Shown piece by piece: positions 54,120 through 61,936 of a DNA stretch of 64,000 nt. A program made the translations under genes and the position numbers. A model generated the notes under the pieces. That model saw only the letters and a program-made list of their open reading frames with translations. It was not told the DNA's origin and did not search any database. Position 1 is the first letter of the stretch, and each line of letters begins with the position of its first letter. This stretch comes from Gilvirhabdus luticola. GTDB lineage: Bacteria > Bacteroidota > Bacteroidia > Flavobacteriales > Flavobacteriaceae. The stretch lies in NCBI RefSeq assembly GCF_032583975.1, contig NZ_JAWHTF010000010.1. One strand, 5' to 3'.

Positions 54120-54538
54120 AAAATTATATTTTACTATTTGGGCTGTTATTTTCTTCCGTTGCAATTTTAAACTCTCAAGAGAATGATAAATTAAAAAACA
54201 CCCTAGAAGAAACAATTACTAAAACGGTTACTATTAAAGGTGTTACAGAGGAAACGACTGAAACAGTTGTTGTGAAAAAGGAAAAACAAGTTATTGAAAT
54301 TGATGATACTGGCGAAGAAAATCAGAACGAAGTATATTCTACTAATACTAAAGTAGAAGAGAAAGAAGTTGTTACAAAAACAGTAGAAAACAAAGAAAAC
54401 GCAGCAGCTATTGCAGAAATAAAGAAAAAACAACAAGAGGAAATTGAGGCTTCAAAAAAAGAACAACTTGCTAAATATGAAGCTGAACGAAAAGAGAAGG
54501 AAAAGAATAGTAAAGAAAAAGAAGATGATAACAAATAA
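54116..54538 (+). CDS. Secreted coiled-coil protein of unknown function
   Basis: 140 residues, signal peptide (1-20, ending ILNSQ). Thr/Val/Glu-rich middle (ITKTVTIKGVTEETTETVVVKKE) and a Lys/Glu-rich helical tail (AEIKKKQQEEIEASKKEQL). No named domain recognised. It lies 8 bp upstream of the TIGR02757 gene, within the duplicated area; a short match (AAGAATAGT and the terminal ACAAATAA) suggests that its 3' end was part of the duplication unit. Confidence 0.7.
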   Translation: MKNYILLFGLLFSSVAILNSQENDKLKNTLEETITKTVTIKGVTEETTETVVVKKEKQVIEIDDTGEENQNEVYSTNTKVEEKEVVTKTVENKENAAAIAEIKKKQQEEIEASKKEQLAKYEAERKEKEKNSKEKEDDNK

Positions 54539-54546
54539 AACCTTAA

Positions 54547-55323
54547 GTGCTACAAAATTTTAGTAAAGCTGAACTCAAAGATTTTCTAGACACAAAAGTT
54601 GTACAATACAACAATCCAAAATTTATTGAGAGCGATCCAATACAAATACCGCATCTATTTAGTAAAAAAGAAGATATAGAAATTGCTGGTTTTTTAACTG
54701 CAACTATAGCTTGGGGAAATAGAAAAAGCATTATCAACAATGCAAAACGGATGATGCTGTTATTGGATAATTCACCTCATGATTTTATAATATATCATCA
54801 AGAATCAGATTTAGAAGCACTTTCGCCTTTTGTACACAGAACTTTTAACGGTACAGATTTTATAACCTTTATTAAAGGTTTACAACATATCTACAAAACG
54901 TATGGTGGTTTGGAAGTTGTTTTTGCAAAACATGCAGAAACTGATTCGCTTCAAAAATCGATACATCATTTTAAACAGGGTTTTTTTGAAATAAATCATT
55001 TACAAAGAACTCAAAAACACATTAGTGATCCTTTAAAGAATTCGGCAGCAAAACGAATTAACATGTTTTTACGCTGGATGGTACGCCAGGATAATGCTGG
55101 AGTAGATTTTGGCATCTGGAAAAGTATCTCTTCTAGCCAATTGTCTTGCCCTTTGGATGTGCACTCTGGAAATGTAGCCAGAAAACTGGAATTGCTAACA
55201 AGAACACAAAACGATGCCAAAGCTTTAGCAGAATTAGATATTTCTTTAAGAACATTAGACCCAAACGATCCCGTTAAATATGATTTTGCGCTTTTTGGGT
55301 TGGGTGTTTTCGAAGGGTTTTAA
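54547..55323 (+). CDS. TIGR02757 family protein
   Basis: 258 residues. The start is GTG in the context CCTTAAGTG, conserved in the decayed copy 782 bp upstream; no ATG lies before the conserved block. Family features: DTKVVQYNNPKFIESDPIQIPHLF, FLTATIAWGNRKSIINNAKRMM, RINMFLRWMVRQDNAGVDFGIWKSI and LSCPLDVHSGNVARKLELL, with DPNDPVKYDFALFGLG at the C-terminus, a helix-hairpin-helix-like DNA-glycosylase-resembling pattern. The function is unknown. No signal peptide. Confidence 0.9.
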   Translation: MLQNFSKAELKDFLDTKVVQYNNPKFIESDPIQIPHLFSKKEDIEIAGFLTATIAWGNRKSIINNAKRMMLLLDNSPHDFIIYHQESDLEALSPFVHRTFNGTDFITFIKGLQHIYKTYGGLEVVFAKHAETDSLQKSIHHFKQGFFEINHLQRTQKHISDPLKNSAAKRINMFLRWMVRQDNAGVDFGIWKSISSSQLSCPLDVHSGNVARKLELLTRTQNDAKALAELDISLRTLDPNDPVKYDFALFGLGVFEGF

Positions 55324-55346
55324 AATTGAAATAATTACATTTGCGT

Positions 55347-56354
55347 ATGCAAATCCCATTAGTAAGTATTCTTACACCTTTTAAAAATACTAAAGCTTTT
55401 TTGACCGATTGCATAGACTCTGTTCTTAATCAAACATTTACCAATTGGGAAATGATTCTTGTGGACGATTTCTCAACCGATGAAAGCTATAAACTTGTTA
55501 AAGAATTCTCTAAAAAAGACTTAAGAATTAAACTCTTTAAAAACACCAATAAAGGCATTATTGGTGCATTACAATTAGCTTTTGAACATTCTCAAGGTTC
55601 TTTCATAACTAGAATGGATAGCGACGATATTATGGATGTGCAAAAATTGGAAATTCTTGCACATAATTTAAAAGAGCATGGCAATAACCATGTTGCAGTT
55701 GGTTTGGTTAAATATTTTTCTGAAGATGATATTGGAGATGGGTACAGCAAATACGAAAACTGGCTAAACGAACTCACCAAAACAGGTTCTAACTTTTTTG
55801 AAATCTATAAAGAATGTGTCATTCCATCGCCTTGTTGGATGATACATAAAGAGGATTTAATGACTAGCGATGCATTTAACCCATACCGTTATCCTGAAGA
55901 TTACGATTTAACTTTTCGGTTTTATGAACAAGGTTTTAGTTGTATTCCATGCCAAGAAATTCTTCATTACTGGAGAGATTACCCAACACGTTCATCAAGA
56001 ACACATGAACATTATGCGTTGAACTATTTTCTAGATTTAAAAATGCACTACTTCCTAAAACTAGATTATGATACTTCAAGGCCATTAGTGGTTTGGGGAG
56101 CTGGTTTTAAAGGAAAAATGGTAGCAAAGACTTTAGTTGAAAAGCAGATTCCATTCTATTGGATTTGTAATAACCCAAAGAAAATTGGCAAAAAAATATA
56201 CAAGCAAAAAATGCTCGATTTCACTTATATTGAACAACTAGAAAACTCTCAAAGTATTATTACTGTTGCTAACGAAGATGCACAAGCCTACATTAAAACA
56301 TACATGCAAAAGTTGAATAAAAGACATATGAAAGATTATTTCTTCTTTTGTTAA
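55347..56354 (+). CDS. Glycosyltransferase family 2 protein
   Basis: 335 residues from the ATG at 55347. GT-A fold: PLVSILTPFKNTKAFLTDCIDSVLNQTF, WEMILVDDFSTDES, FITRMDSDDIMD (DxD metal motif) and PEDYDLTFRFYEQGF. A C-terminal domain (LVVWGAGFKGKMVAKTLVEKQIPFYWICNNP) has a nucleotide-binding-like GxGxxG; this two-domain build is uncommon for plain GT2. It lies 23 bp after the TIGR02757 gene. Likely extends a surface polysaccharide; substrate unknown. Confidence 0.88.
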   Translation: MQIPLVSILTPFKNTKAFLTDCIDSVLNQTFTNWEMILVDDFSTDESYKLVKEFSKKDLRIKLFKNTNKGIIGALQLAFEHSQGSFITRMDSDDIMDVQKLEILAHNLKEHGNNHVAVGLVKYFSEDDIGDGYSKYENWLNELTKTGSNFFEIYKECVIPSPCWMIHKEDLMTSDAFNPYRYPEDYDLTFRFYEQGFSCIPCQEILHYWRDYPTRSSRTHEHYALNYFLDLKMHYFLKLDYDTSRPLVVWGAGFKGKMVAKTLVEKQIPFYWICNNPKKIGKKIYKQKMLDFTYIEQLENSQSIITVANEDAQAYIKTYMQKLNKRHMKDYFFFC

Positions 56355-56444
56355 AGTTCTTAAAATAAAACGCTTTTATTCATTTTCGTTTTCTATATTT
56401 CTTAAATCAAAAAAAATATGTAGGTTTGACAAATCTAAACAGGA

Positions 56445-58376
56445 ATGCAGTTTAAACACCCAGAACTTCTTTACGCATTATTTTTACTAGTCATTCCAAT
56501 TATTGTTCACTTATTCCAATTACGAAAATTTCAGAAAGAAGCGTTTACCAATGTTGCTTTCTTGAAAAAAGTGACTTTACAAACACGTAAAAGTTCACAA
56601 ATAAAAAAGTGGCTAACCTTATTAACTAGATTATTGTTATTAGCAGCAATAATTGTAGCATTTGCACAACCTTACAAATCAAAATCGGAACACTTTTCTG
56701 CTAAAAACCAAACCGTAATTTATCTCGATAATTCATTTAGCATGCAAGCTAAAGGTCCGGCAGGTGAACTCTTAAAGAGAGCTGTTCAGGATATCATAAA
56801 TGCTATTGATGAAGATGAAGAAATTTCAATTATTACAAATAATGGCACGTATAAGAACTCAACCTTAAAAACCATAAAGAATGATTTGCTTCAATTGGAA
56901 TATTCTCCAAACCAATTAACGTATAATTCAGCATTACTTAAGGCCAAACAATTGTTTAAAAACTCTAATAATGGATTAAAAAACCTCGTGTTTATTTCAG
57001 ACTTTCAACAACAATCCGAGCCTTTCACTTTAGAAAATGACTCCATTATCAATTATCAATTAGTTAAGTTAAGTCCAGTAAATATCAATAACATTTATAT
57101 AGACAGTATTTATGTTTCTAAAAACACACCAAGTAATTTTAAGATTAGTGTTAATTTAAAAAATAATGGCAACCGCATAGATAATCTGCCTATTTCTCTT
57201 TTTGATGGCAATAATCTTCTAGCGAAAGCGTCAGTTTCTATAGACAAAGCGACTAGTACCAACTTTTTACTTCCAGTGAATACTGCTATTAATGGAAAAA
57301 TAACTATTGACGATGCAAGTTTACAATTTGATAATGAGTTGTTTTTTAGTGTAAACCCGATAGAAAAAATTAATGTGCTGACAATTTCAGTATCAGAAGA
57401 TGGGTTTTTGAATAACATTTTCACTAATGATGAATTTAATTTTACATCAACATCTTTAGAGCAATTAAATTATAACAGTATAGATTCTCAAAATTTAATT
57501 GTCTTAAATGAACTAGAGAATATACCAGCTTCATTAGTTTCTGTTTTAACATCATTTACCGATAATGGTGGTTTTATTGTTGTAATTCCTTCTGAAGAAA
57601 TTAATCTACAGGCGTATAATAATTTTCTAATCAATTATAACAATGGCATTTTATTAGAGAAAATAGATAATGAAAAAAGAATTACAACTATAAATTACTC
57701 TCATCCATTATATAACAACGGAGTTTTTGAAAAACAAGTCAGCAATTTTCAATATCCAAAAGTGAATAGTTATTACAATGTAAATGCAACCAATTTATCC
57801 AATATATTACTGTACGAAGATGGTAAACCGTTTTTGTATCAATCATCAGAAATTTTTGTGTTTTCATCTCCATTGAATAATGAAAATTCAAATTTTAAAA
57901 AGTCTCCTCTAATAGTTCCAACACTATACAATATTGGAATGTTAAGTTTAAAAACACCACGCTTATATTACACTATTGGAAATGAAAACACCTATGATGT
58001 TAATGTACAACTACAACAAGATCATATTCTGTCTTTAGCTTCTGAAACCGAAAATATTATTCCTCAGCAACAATATTTTAATAATAAAATAGCAATCACA
58101 ACAATGGATATGCCTGACAAATCTGGAATTTATTCTGTAACAGATCAGGGCCAAGCATTAATGTATGTAAGTTATAACTATAATAGAGACGAAAGCAACT
58201 TGGTGTATGAAAACCTACCGGCTAAAAACAATAGTGTAACGATAAGTAATTCTATAATTAATGTTTTTGACACATTAAAAAGTGACCTAAAAGTTAACGA
58301 GCTATGGAAATGGTTTGTTATTTTTGCATTGCTTTTCTTAATTATTGAGATGCTCATATTAAAATACTTGAAATGA
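56445..58376 (+). CDS. BatA-domain membrane protein with vWA fold
   Basis: 643 residues. N-terminal BatA domain (FKHPELLYALFLLVIPIIVHLFQLRKFQKEAF), second helix (LLTRLLLLAAIIVAFAQPY), a von Willebrand A-like domain with MIDAS-type DNSFSMQ, beta-rich middle, and a C-terminal helix (LWKWFVIFALLFLIIEMLIL). Bat proteins in Bacteroidota are tied to aerotolerance/envelope integrity; this member is of the BatA-like single-gene type. Stop overlaps the next start by 4 bp (ATGA). Confidence 0.87.
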   Translation: MQFKHPELLYALFLLVIPIIVHLFQLRKFQKEAFTNVAFLKKVTLQTRKSSQIKKWLTLLTRLLLLAAIIVAFAQPYKSKSEHFSAKNQTVIYLDNSFSMQAKGPAGELLKRAVQDIINAIDEDEEISIITNNGTYKNSTLKTIKNDLLQLEYSPNQLTYNSALLKAKQLFKNSNNGLKNLVFISDFQQQSEPFTLENDSIINYQLVKLSPVNINNIYIDSIYVSKNTPSNFKISVNLKNNGNRIDNLPISLFDGNNLLAKASVSIDKATSTNFLLPVNTAINGKITIDDASLQFDNELFFSVNPIEKINVLTISVSEDGFLNNIFTNDEFNFTSTSLEQLNYNSIDSQNLIVLNELENIPASLVSVLTSFTDNGGFIVVIPSEEINLQAYNNFLINYNNGILLEKIDNEKRITTINYSHPLYNNGVFEKQVSNFQYPKVNSYYNVNATNLSNILLYEDGKPFLYQSSEIFVFSSPLNNENSNFKKSPLIVPTLYNIGMLSLKTPRLYYTIGNENTYDVNVQLQQDHILSLASETENIIPQQQYFNNKIAITTMDMPDKSGIYSVTDQGQALMYVSYNYNRDESNLVYENLPAKNNSVTISNSIINVFDTLKSDLKVNELWKWFVIFALLFLIIEMLILKYLK

Positions 58377-59635
58377 ATCTACTCATAAAGTCTGCGACCG
58401 TTTTAGATACTAAAAGTGATTTTCATAATACGCAACAAGATATTTTAATTGAAAAAGGCAATATCTCTAAAATTGCAAAATCAATAAGGAACCCAAATAA
58501 GTATCGTGAAATCAATTTAGAGAATTTGCATATATCTCAAGGTTGGTTTGATAGTAGTGTTTGTTTTGGAGAACCGGGTTTTGAAGAGCGCGAAACCATT
58601 GAAAACGGTTTAAGAACTGCTTCCAAATCTGGGTTTACTGCTGTGGCATTGAATCCAAACACAAATCCTGTGATTGATACCAATTCTGATATAGCTTTTA
58701 TTAAATCTAAAGCGGAAAAAAGTGCAACTACTTTAATACCAATAGGTGCTTTGACCAAAGAAAGTAAAGGACAGGATTTAGCAGAACTTTTTGATATGAA
58801 AAATGCTGGAGCAAAAGCTTTTTGTGATTATAAAAAATCTATTTCAAACCCTAACCTGCTGAAAATTGCACTACAATATGCCAGTAATTTTGATGGACTG
58901 ATTTGCTCTTTTGCTCAAGAGGATAAAATAGTCACTTCTGGCGTAATGAATGAAGGTATAACAAGTACTTTATTAGGCCTTAATGGAAATCCTGCGTTGG
59001 CAGAAGAACTTCAAATTGCAAGAGATCTGTTTATATTGGAATATACGCAAGGAAAACTTCATATTCCAACCATATCTACAGCAAAATCTGTTGAATTAAT
59101 TAGAGATGCAAAACGTAAGAAATTAGATGTGACATGTAGTGTTGCTGTTCATAATTTGTGGTTTTCTGATAGCGATTTAAAAGATTTCAACACAAACTTT
59201 AAGGTATTACCACCTTTAAGAACTGAAGACGATATAAACGCTTTAAAAGAAGGACTAAAAGACGGAACAATAGATATGGTGACTAGTGATCACAACCCTT
59301 TGAATATTGAAAGAAAGAAAATTGAATTTGATCATGCAGACTATGGAACCATTGGGTTGGAAAGTTCTTTTGGAGCTTTAAATTCTTTATTCACTGTAAA
59401 AAAAGCAATTAACTTATTGACAAATGGAAAAGAGCGTTTTGGTTTAAAAAATGACCCTATAAATATAGGAAGAAAAGCTAATGTAACACTCTTCAATCCT
59501 GAAACAAAATATGGTTTTAATGATGAGAATATCGTCTCGAAATCAAAAAACTCTATATTTCAAAATATTGCTTTAAAAGGAAAGGTCTATGGTATTGTTT
59601 CAAATAATAAAGTGGTTTTAAATTATTCATTATGA
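58373..59635 (+). CDS. Dihydroorotase homologue lacking metal ligands (pseudoenzyme)
   Basis: 420 residues with the amidohydrolase layout of class I dihydroorotase: SATVLDTKSDFHNTQQDILIEKGNISKI, GFTAVALNPNTNPVID, VTSDHNPLNIERK, IGLESSFGALNSLF. The canonical D-x-H-x-H-x-R-E-P-G motif reads D60-S-S62-V-C64-F-G66-E-P-G, so both His and the Arg are lost. The HCED motif is SFAQED, and the final His of DHAPH is Leu. It therefore probably cannot bind the metal pair or hydrolyse dihydroorotate. Non-catalytic homologues (PyrX type) act as scaffolds for aspartate carbamoyltransferase in some bacteria; that role is inferred. It overlaps the BatA-like gene by 4 bp and the next gene by 4 bp. Confidence 0.85.
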   Translation: MNLLIKSATVLDTKSDFHNTQQDILIEKGNISKIAKSIRNPNKYREINLENLHISQGWFDSSVCFGEPGFEERETIENGLRTASKSGFTAVALNPNTNPVIDTNSDIAFIKSKAEKSATTLIPIGALTKESKGQDLAELFDMKNAGAKAFCDYKKSISNPNLLKIALQYASNFDGLICSFAQEDKIVTSGVMNEGITSTLLGLNGNPALAEELQIARDLFILEYTQGKLHIPTISTAKSVELIRDAKRKKLDVTCSVAVHNLWFSDSDLKDFNTNFKVLPPLRTEDDINALKEGLKDGTIDMVTSDHNPLNIERKKIEFDHADYGTIGLESSFGALNSLFTVKKAINLLTNGKERFGLKNDPINIGRKANVTLFNPETKYGFNDENIVSKSKNSIFQNIALKGKVYGIVSNNKVVLNYSL

Positions 59636-59964
59636 CAGAAGAAGATATAAATAATGGGAAAACTATAGCCATTGTAAGCTATCTAACCATCATTGGAACT
59701 TTGATTGCTTATTTTATGAATGTTGAAAAGAAAAATACCTTTGCGGGTTTTCACTTGAGACAAGCTTTAGGGCTATGGTTAACATATGCAGCAATAGGGT
59801 TATTAGTTAGCCAATTTGATAGTTGGTTAGCATCTATTGGATTTTATATATTTTTTGCAGTTCTCTTTATTTATGGATTTGGCAATGCCATTTCAGGAAA
59901 AACACAACCAGTACCGCTTTTGGGTGAATTGTACCAGAAATGGTTTTCTAGTTTTGGAAGTTAA
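59632..59964 (+). CDS. DUF4870-like small membrane protein
   Basis: 110 residues, three predicted helices: TIAIVSYLTIIGTLIAYFM, FHLRQALGLWLTYAAIGLLV, IGFYIFFAVLFIYGFGNAI. The FAGFHLRQALGLW stretch is typical of the Tic20/DUF4870-like small membrane proteins. The function is unknown. It overlaps the dihydroorotase homologue by 4 bp (ATGA) and directly precedes the esterase gene. Confidence 0.78.
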   Translation: MTEEDINNGKTIAIVSYLTIIGTLIAYFMNVEKKNTFAGFHLRQALGLWLTYAAIGLLVSQFDSWLASIGFYIFFAVLFIYGFGNAISGKTQPVPLLGELYQKWFSSFGS

Positions 59965-60621
59965 ATGATGAGCAAAAACCTTTCATTAATACATATTATT
60001 AGAGAATCGTCCATAAAAGAAAATGCACCTGTTTTAATTATGCTTCATGGTTATGGCAGTGATGAAAAGGATCTGTTTTCTTTTGCAAACGAATTACCTA
60101 AAGAACTTTTTATTATTTCTGCCAGAGCACCTTTCACTATGATGCCCTTTGGAAATGCTTGGTATGCAATAAATTTTGATGCAGATAAAGGTAAATGGAA
60201 CGATAATAATCAAGCTACAAAATCCAGAGATTTAATTGCTGTTTTTATAGATGAAGTTATTACAACTTATCCAGTTGATAAACATAATGTCACGCTTCTA
60301 GGCTTTAGTCAAGGTACTATTTTAAGTTATGCAGTAGCTATAACCTATCCTGAAAAAGTGAAAAACATTATTGCATTAAGTGGTTATGTTCATCACGATA
60401 TTTTACCAGAAAATTTAGAAGATAAAGATTATTCTCATCTGGATTTTTATTGTTCTCATGGCAGTGTAGACCAAGTCATTCCAGTTGAATGGGCCAGAAA
60501 AAACTCGCCTTTTTTAAAATCACTGAATATCAAGCATCAATATTCAGAATTTCCAGTTGGTCATGGTGTTGCTCCACAAAATTTTTTCGAATTTAAAGAT
60601 TGGTTAACAAAAAGAATCTAG
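59965..60621 (+). CDS. Alpha/beta hydrolase, phospholipase/carboxylesterase family
   Basis: 218 residues. LMLHGYGSDEKDLFSFANELP, the nucleophile Ser in LLGFSQGTILSYA, Asp in GSVDQVIPVEWA, His in FPVGHGVAPQNF: complete triad of the YpfH/carboxylesterase 2 family. The start is ATG-ATG (59965 or 59968). It follows the small membrane gene with no gap. Likely esterase; substrate unknown. Confidence 0.88.
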   Translation: MMSKNLSLIHIIRESSIKENAPVLIMLHGYGSDEKDLFSFANELPKELFIISARAPFTMMPFGNAWYAINFDADKGKWNDNNQATKSRDLIAVFIDEVITTYPVDKHNVTLLGFSQGTILSYAVAITYPEKVKNIIALSGYVHHDILPENLEDKDYSHLDFYCSHGSVDQVIPVEWARKNSPFLKSLNIKHQYSEFPVGHGVAPQNFFEFKDWLTKRI

Positions 60622-60664
60622 TTGTTTTTGTATCTTTCTTATCTACAGTTGTAAATTATTTAAA

Positions 60665-61177
60665 ATGAAGCGAAATTATTTATGCCTTATATTCATTCTA
60701 TATTGCTTCGTTATCAGAGCTCAAGATAATACTAACCTGAAAGAAATAAATAAACAGATTTGGAATAATTTCACCAAAGCATTTGAGACATTAGACTTTG
60801 AGTTGTTTGGAAGTCTACACTCCGAAGATTTTATTAGAATTGGAGGAGATAGTAAGAACATCAGAGATAAAGAAAATTATTTAAGCGGTTATAAGCAAAG
60901 GTGGCAAAACAAGTCATTGAATAAAACCATTTCATTTAGATTTTTAGAGCGTATTTGTAATGATAGTATTGCTTCTGAACGTGGAATTTATAAACTAACT
61001 AGAAATCCAAATTCAGATATTGAAAAGTCTTATTTTGGAAAATTTCATGTTATCTTAAAAATGGAAAGTTCATCATGGAAAATTATGGTTGATTATGATT
61101 CTTCAGAAAACAATACCATAAATGAAACATCATATAATGATGCTTATGTAATGTATGATTTTAATAAATTCAAATAA
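60665..61177 (+). CDS. Exported DUF4440-type NTF2-like protein
   Basis: 170 residues, signal peptide (1-19, ending FVIRAQ). NTF2-like: INKQIWNNFTKAFETLDFELFGSLHSEDFIRIGGDSKNIRDKENYLSGYKQRW, KFHVILKMESSSWKIMVDYDSSE. No catalytic residues recognised. Different from the 52441 gene beyond the fold. The stop codon at 61175-61177 lies inside the A-run of the terminator. Confidence 0.8.
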   Translation: MKRNYLCLIFILYCFVIRAQDNTNLKEINKQIWNNFTKAFETLDFELFGSLHSEDFIRIGGDSKNIRDKENYLSGYKQRWQNKSLNKTISFRFLERICNDSIASERGIYKLTRNPNSDIEKSYFGKFHVILKMESSSWKIMVDYDSSENNTINETSYNDAYVMYDFNKFK

Positions 61178-61205
61178 AAAAGCCAGCTTTCTAGCTGGCT
61201 TTTTT
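61176..61205. terminator. Bidirectional terminator between convergent genes
   Basis: Stem of A5 + AGCCAGCT with AGCTGGCT + T5 (61176-61188, 61193-61205), a 4-base loop. T-runs on both strands. It serves the NTF2-like gene and RprY-like gene (stop at 61223). Confidence 0.92.
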
Positions 61206-61222
61206 ATTTACACTATTTATTA

Positions 61223-61933
61223 TTAAACACTTGCATTGACTACTAGCCTAAAACCTTCTCCATGAATATTTAATATCTCAACTTTTTCATCAGGTTTTAA
61301 ATATTTACGTAACTTAGCTATATATACGTCCATACTTCTTGAGGTGAAATAATTATCATCTCTCCAAATTTTAGTTAGAGCTAATTCTCTAGGCATTAGG
61401 TCATTTTCATGTAAAGCCAATAAACGTAATAATTCGCACTCTTTAGGAGATAATTTAATTGGGTCTCCACCTCTAAAACGTAAAAAACGAAGTTTAGAAT
61501 TTAAATGAAAATCTCCTATTGTAAATTCAAACTGCTTGCTATCGGCTATTGTATCTGAAGCTTTTCTGGCAATGATTGCTTTAATTTTCATTAATAGCAC
61601 CTCACTGTCAAAAGGTTTATTTAAGTAATCATCAGCTCCGACTTTATAACCCTTTAAAACATCTTCTTTCATTGCTTTAGCGGTTAAGAAAATAATTGGA
61701 ACATCAGCATTTTTCTCTCTTATTTCTTTTGCTAATGTAAAACCATCTTTATAAGGCATCATGACATCTAGAATACAAAGATCAAAATCATCCTTTTTAA
61801 ATTTTTCGAAACCTTCCATCCCATTTTTAGCATGAACAACATCATAGTCATTCATCATAAGATAGTCTTTAAGCACAGTTCCAAAATTTGGGTCGTCTTC
61901 TACTAATAAAATTTTCTTGTTTTGTTCGTCCAT
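61223..61933 (-). CDS. rprY: OmpR-family response regulator (RprY-like)
   Basis: 236 residues. Receiver domain: acidic pocket LLVEDDPNF, phospho-acceptor Asp56 in LCILDVMMPYKDGF, Thr in PIIFLTAKA, Lys in DYLNKPFDSE. Winged-helix C-terminus: LSPKECELLRLLALHENDLMPRELALTKIW and SMDVYIAKLRKYLKPD. The sequence matches the Bacteroidota RprY type, which acts on oxidative/envelope targets. It follows the kinase gene by 3 bp. Confidence 0.92.
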   Translation of the reverse strand: MDEQNKKILLVEDDPNFGTVLKDYLMMNDYDVVHAKNGMEGFEKFKKDDFDLCILDVMMPYKDGFTLAKEIREKNADVPIIFLTAKAMKEDVLKGYKVGADDYLNKPFDSEVLLMKIKAIIARKASDTIADSKQFEFTIGDFHLNSKLRFLRFRGGDPIKLSPKECELLRLLALHENDLMPRELALTKIWRDDNYFTSRSMDVYIAKLRKYLKPDEKVEILNIHGEGFRLVVNASV

Positions 61934-61936
61934 AAT

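Noticed and set aside
54203..54534. Minus-strand ORFs over the coiled-coil gene
   Set aside because: Phe/Ser/Cys-rich mirror images of a Lys/Glu-rich gene.
52441..56354. Accessory patch considered as a defence island
   Set aside because: No nuclease, methylase, toxin, reverse transcriptase or NTPase of defence type was found; contents are a regulator, small exported proteins, TIGR02757 and a GT2 enzyme.
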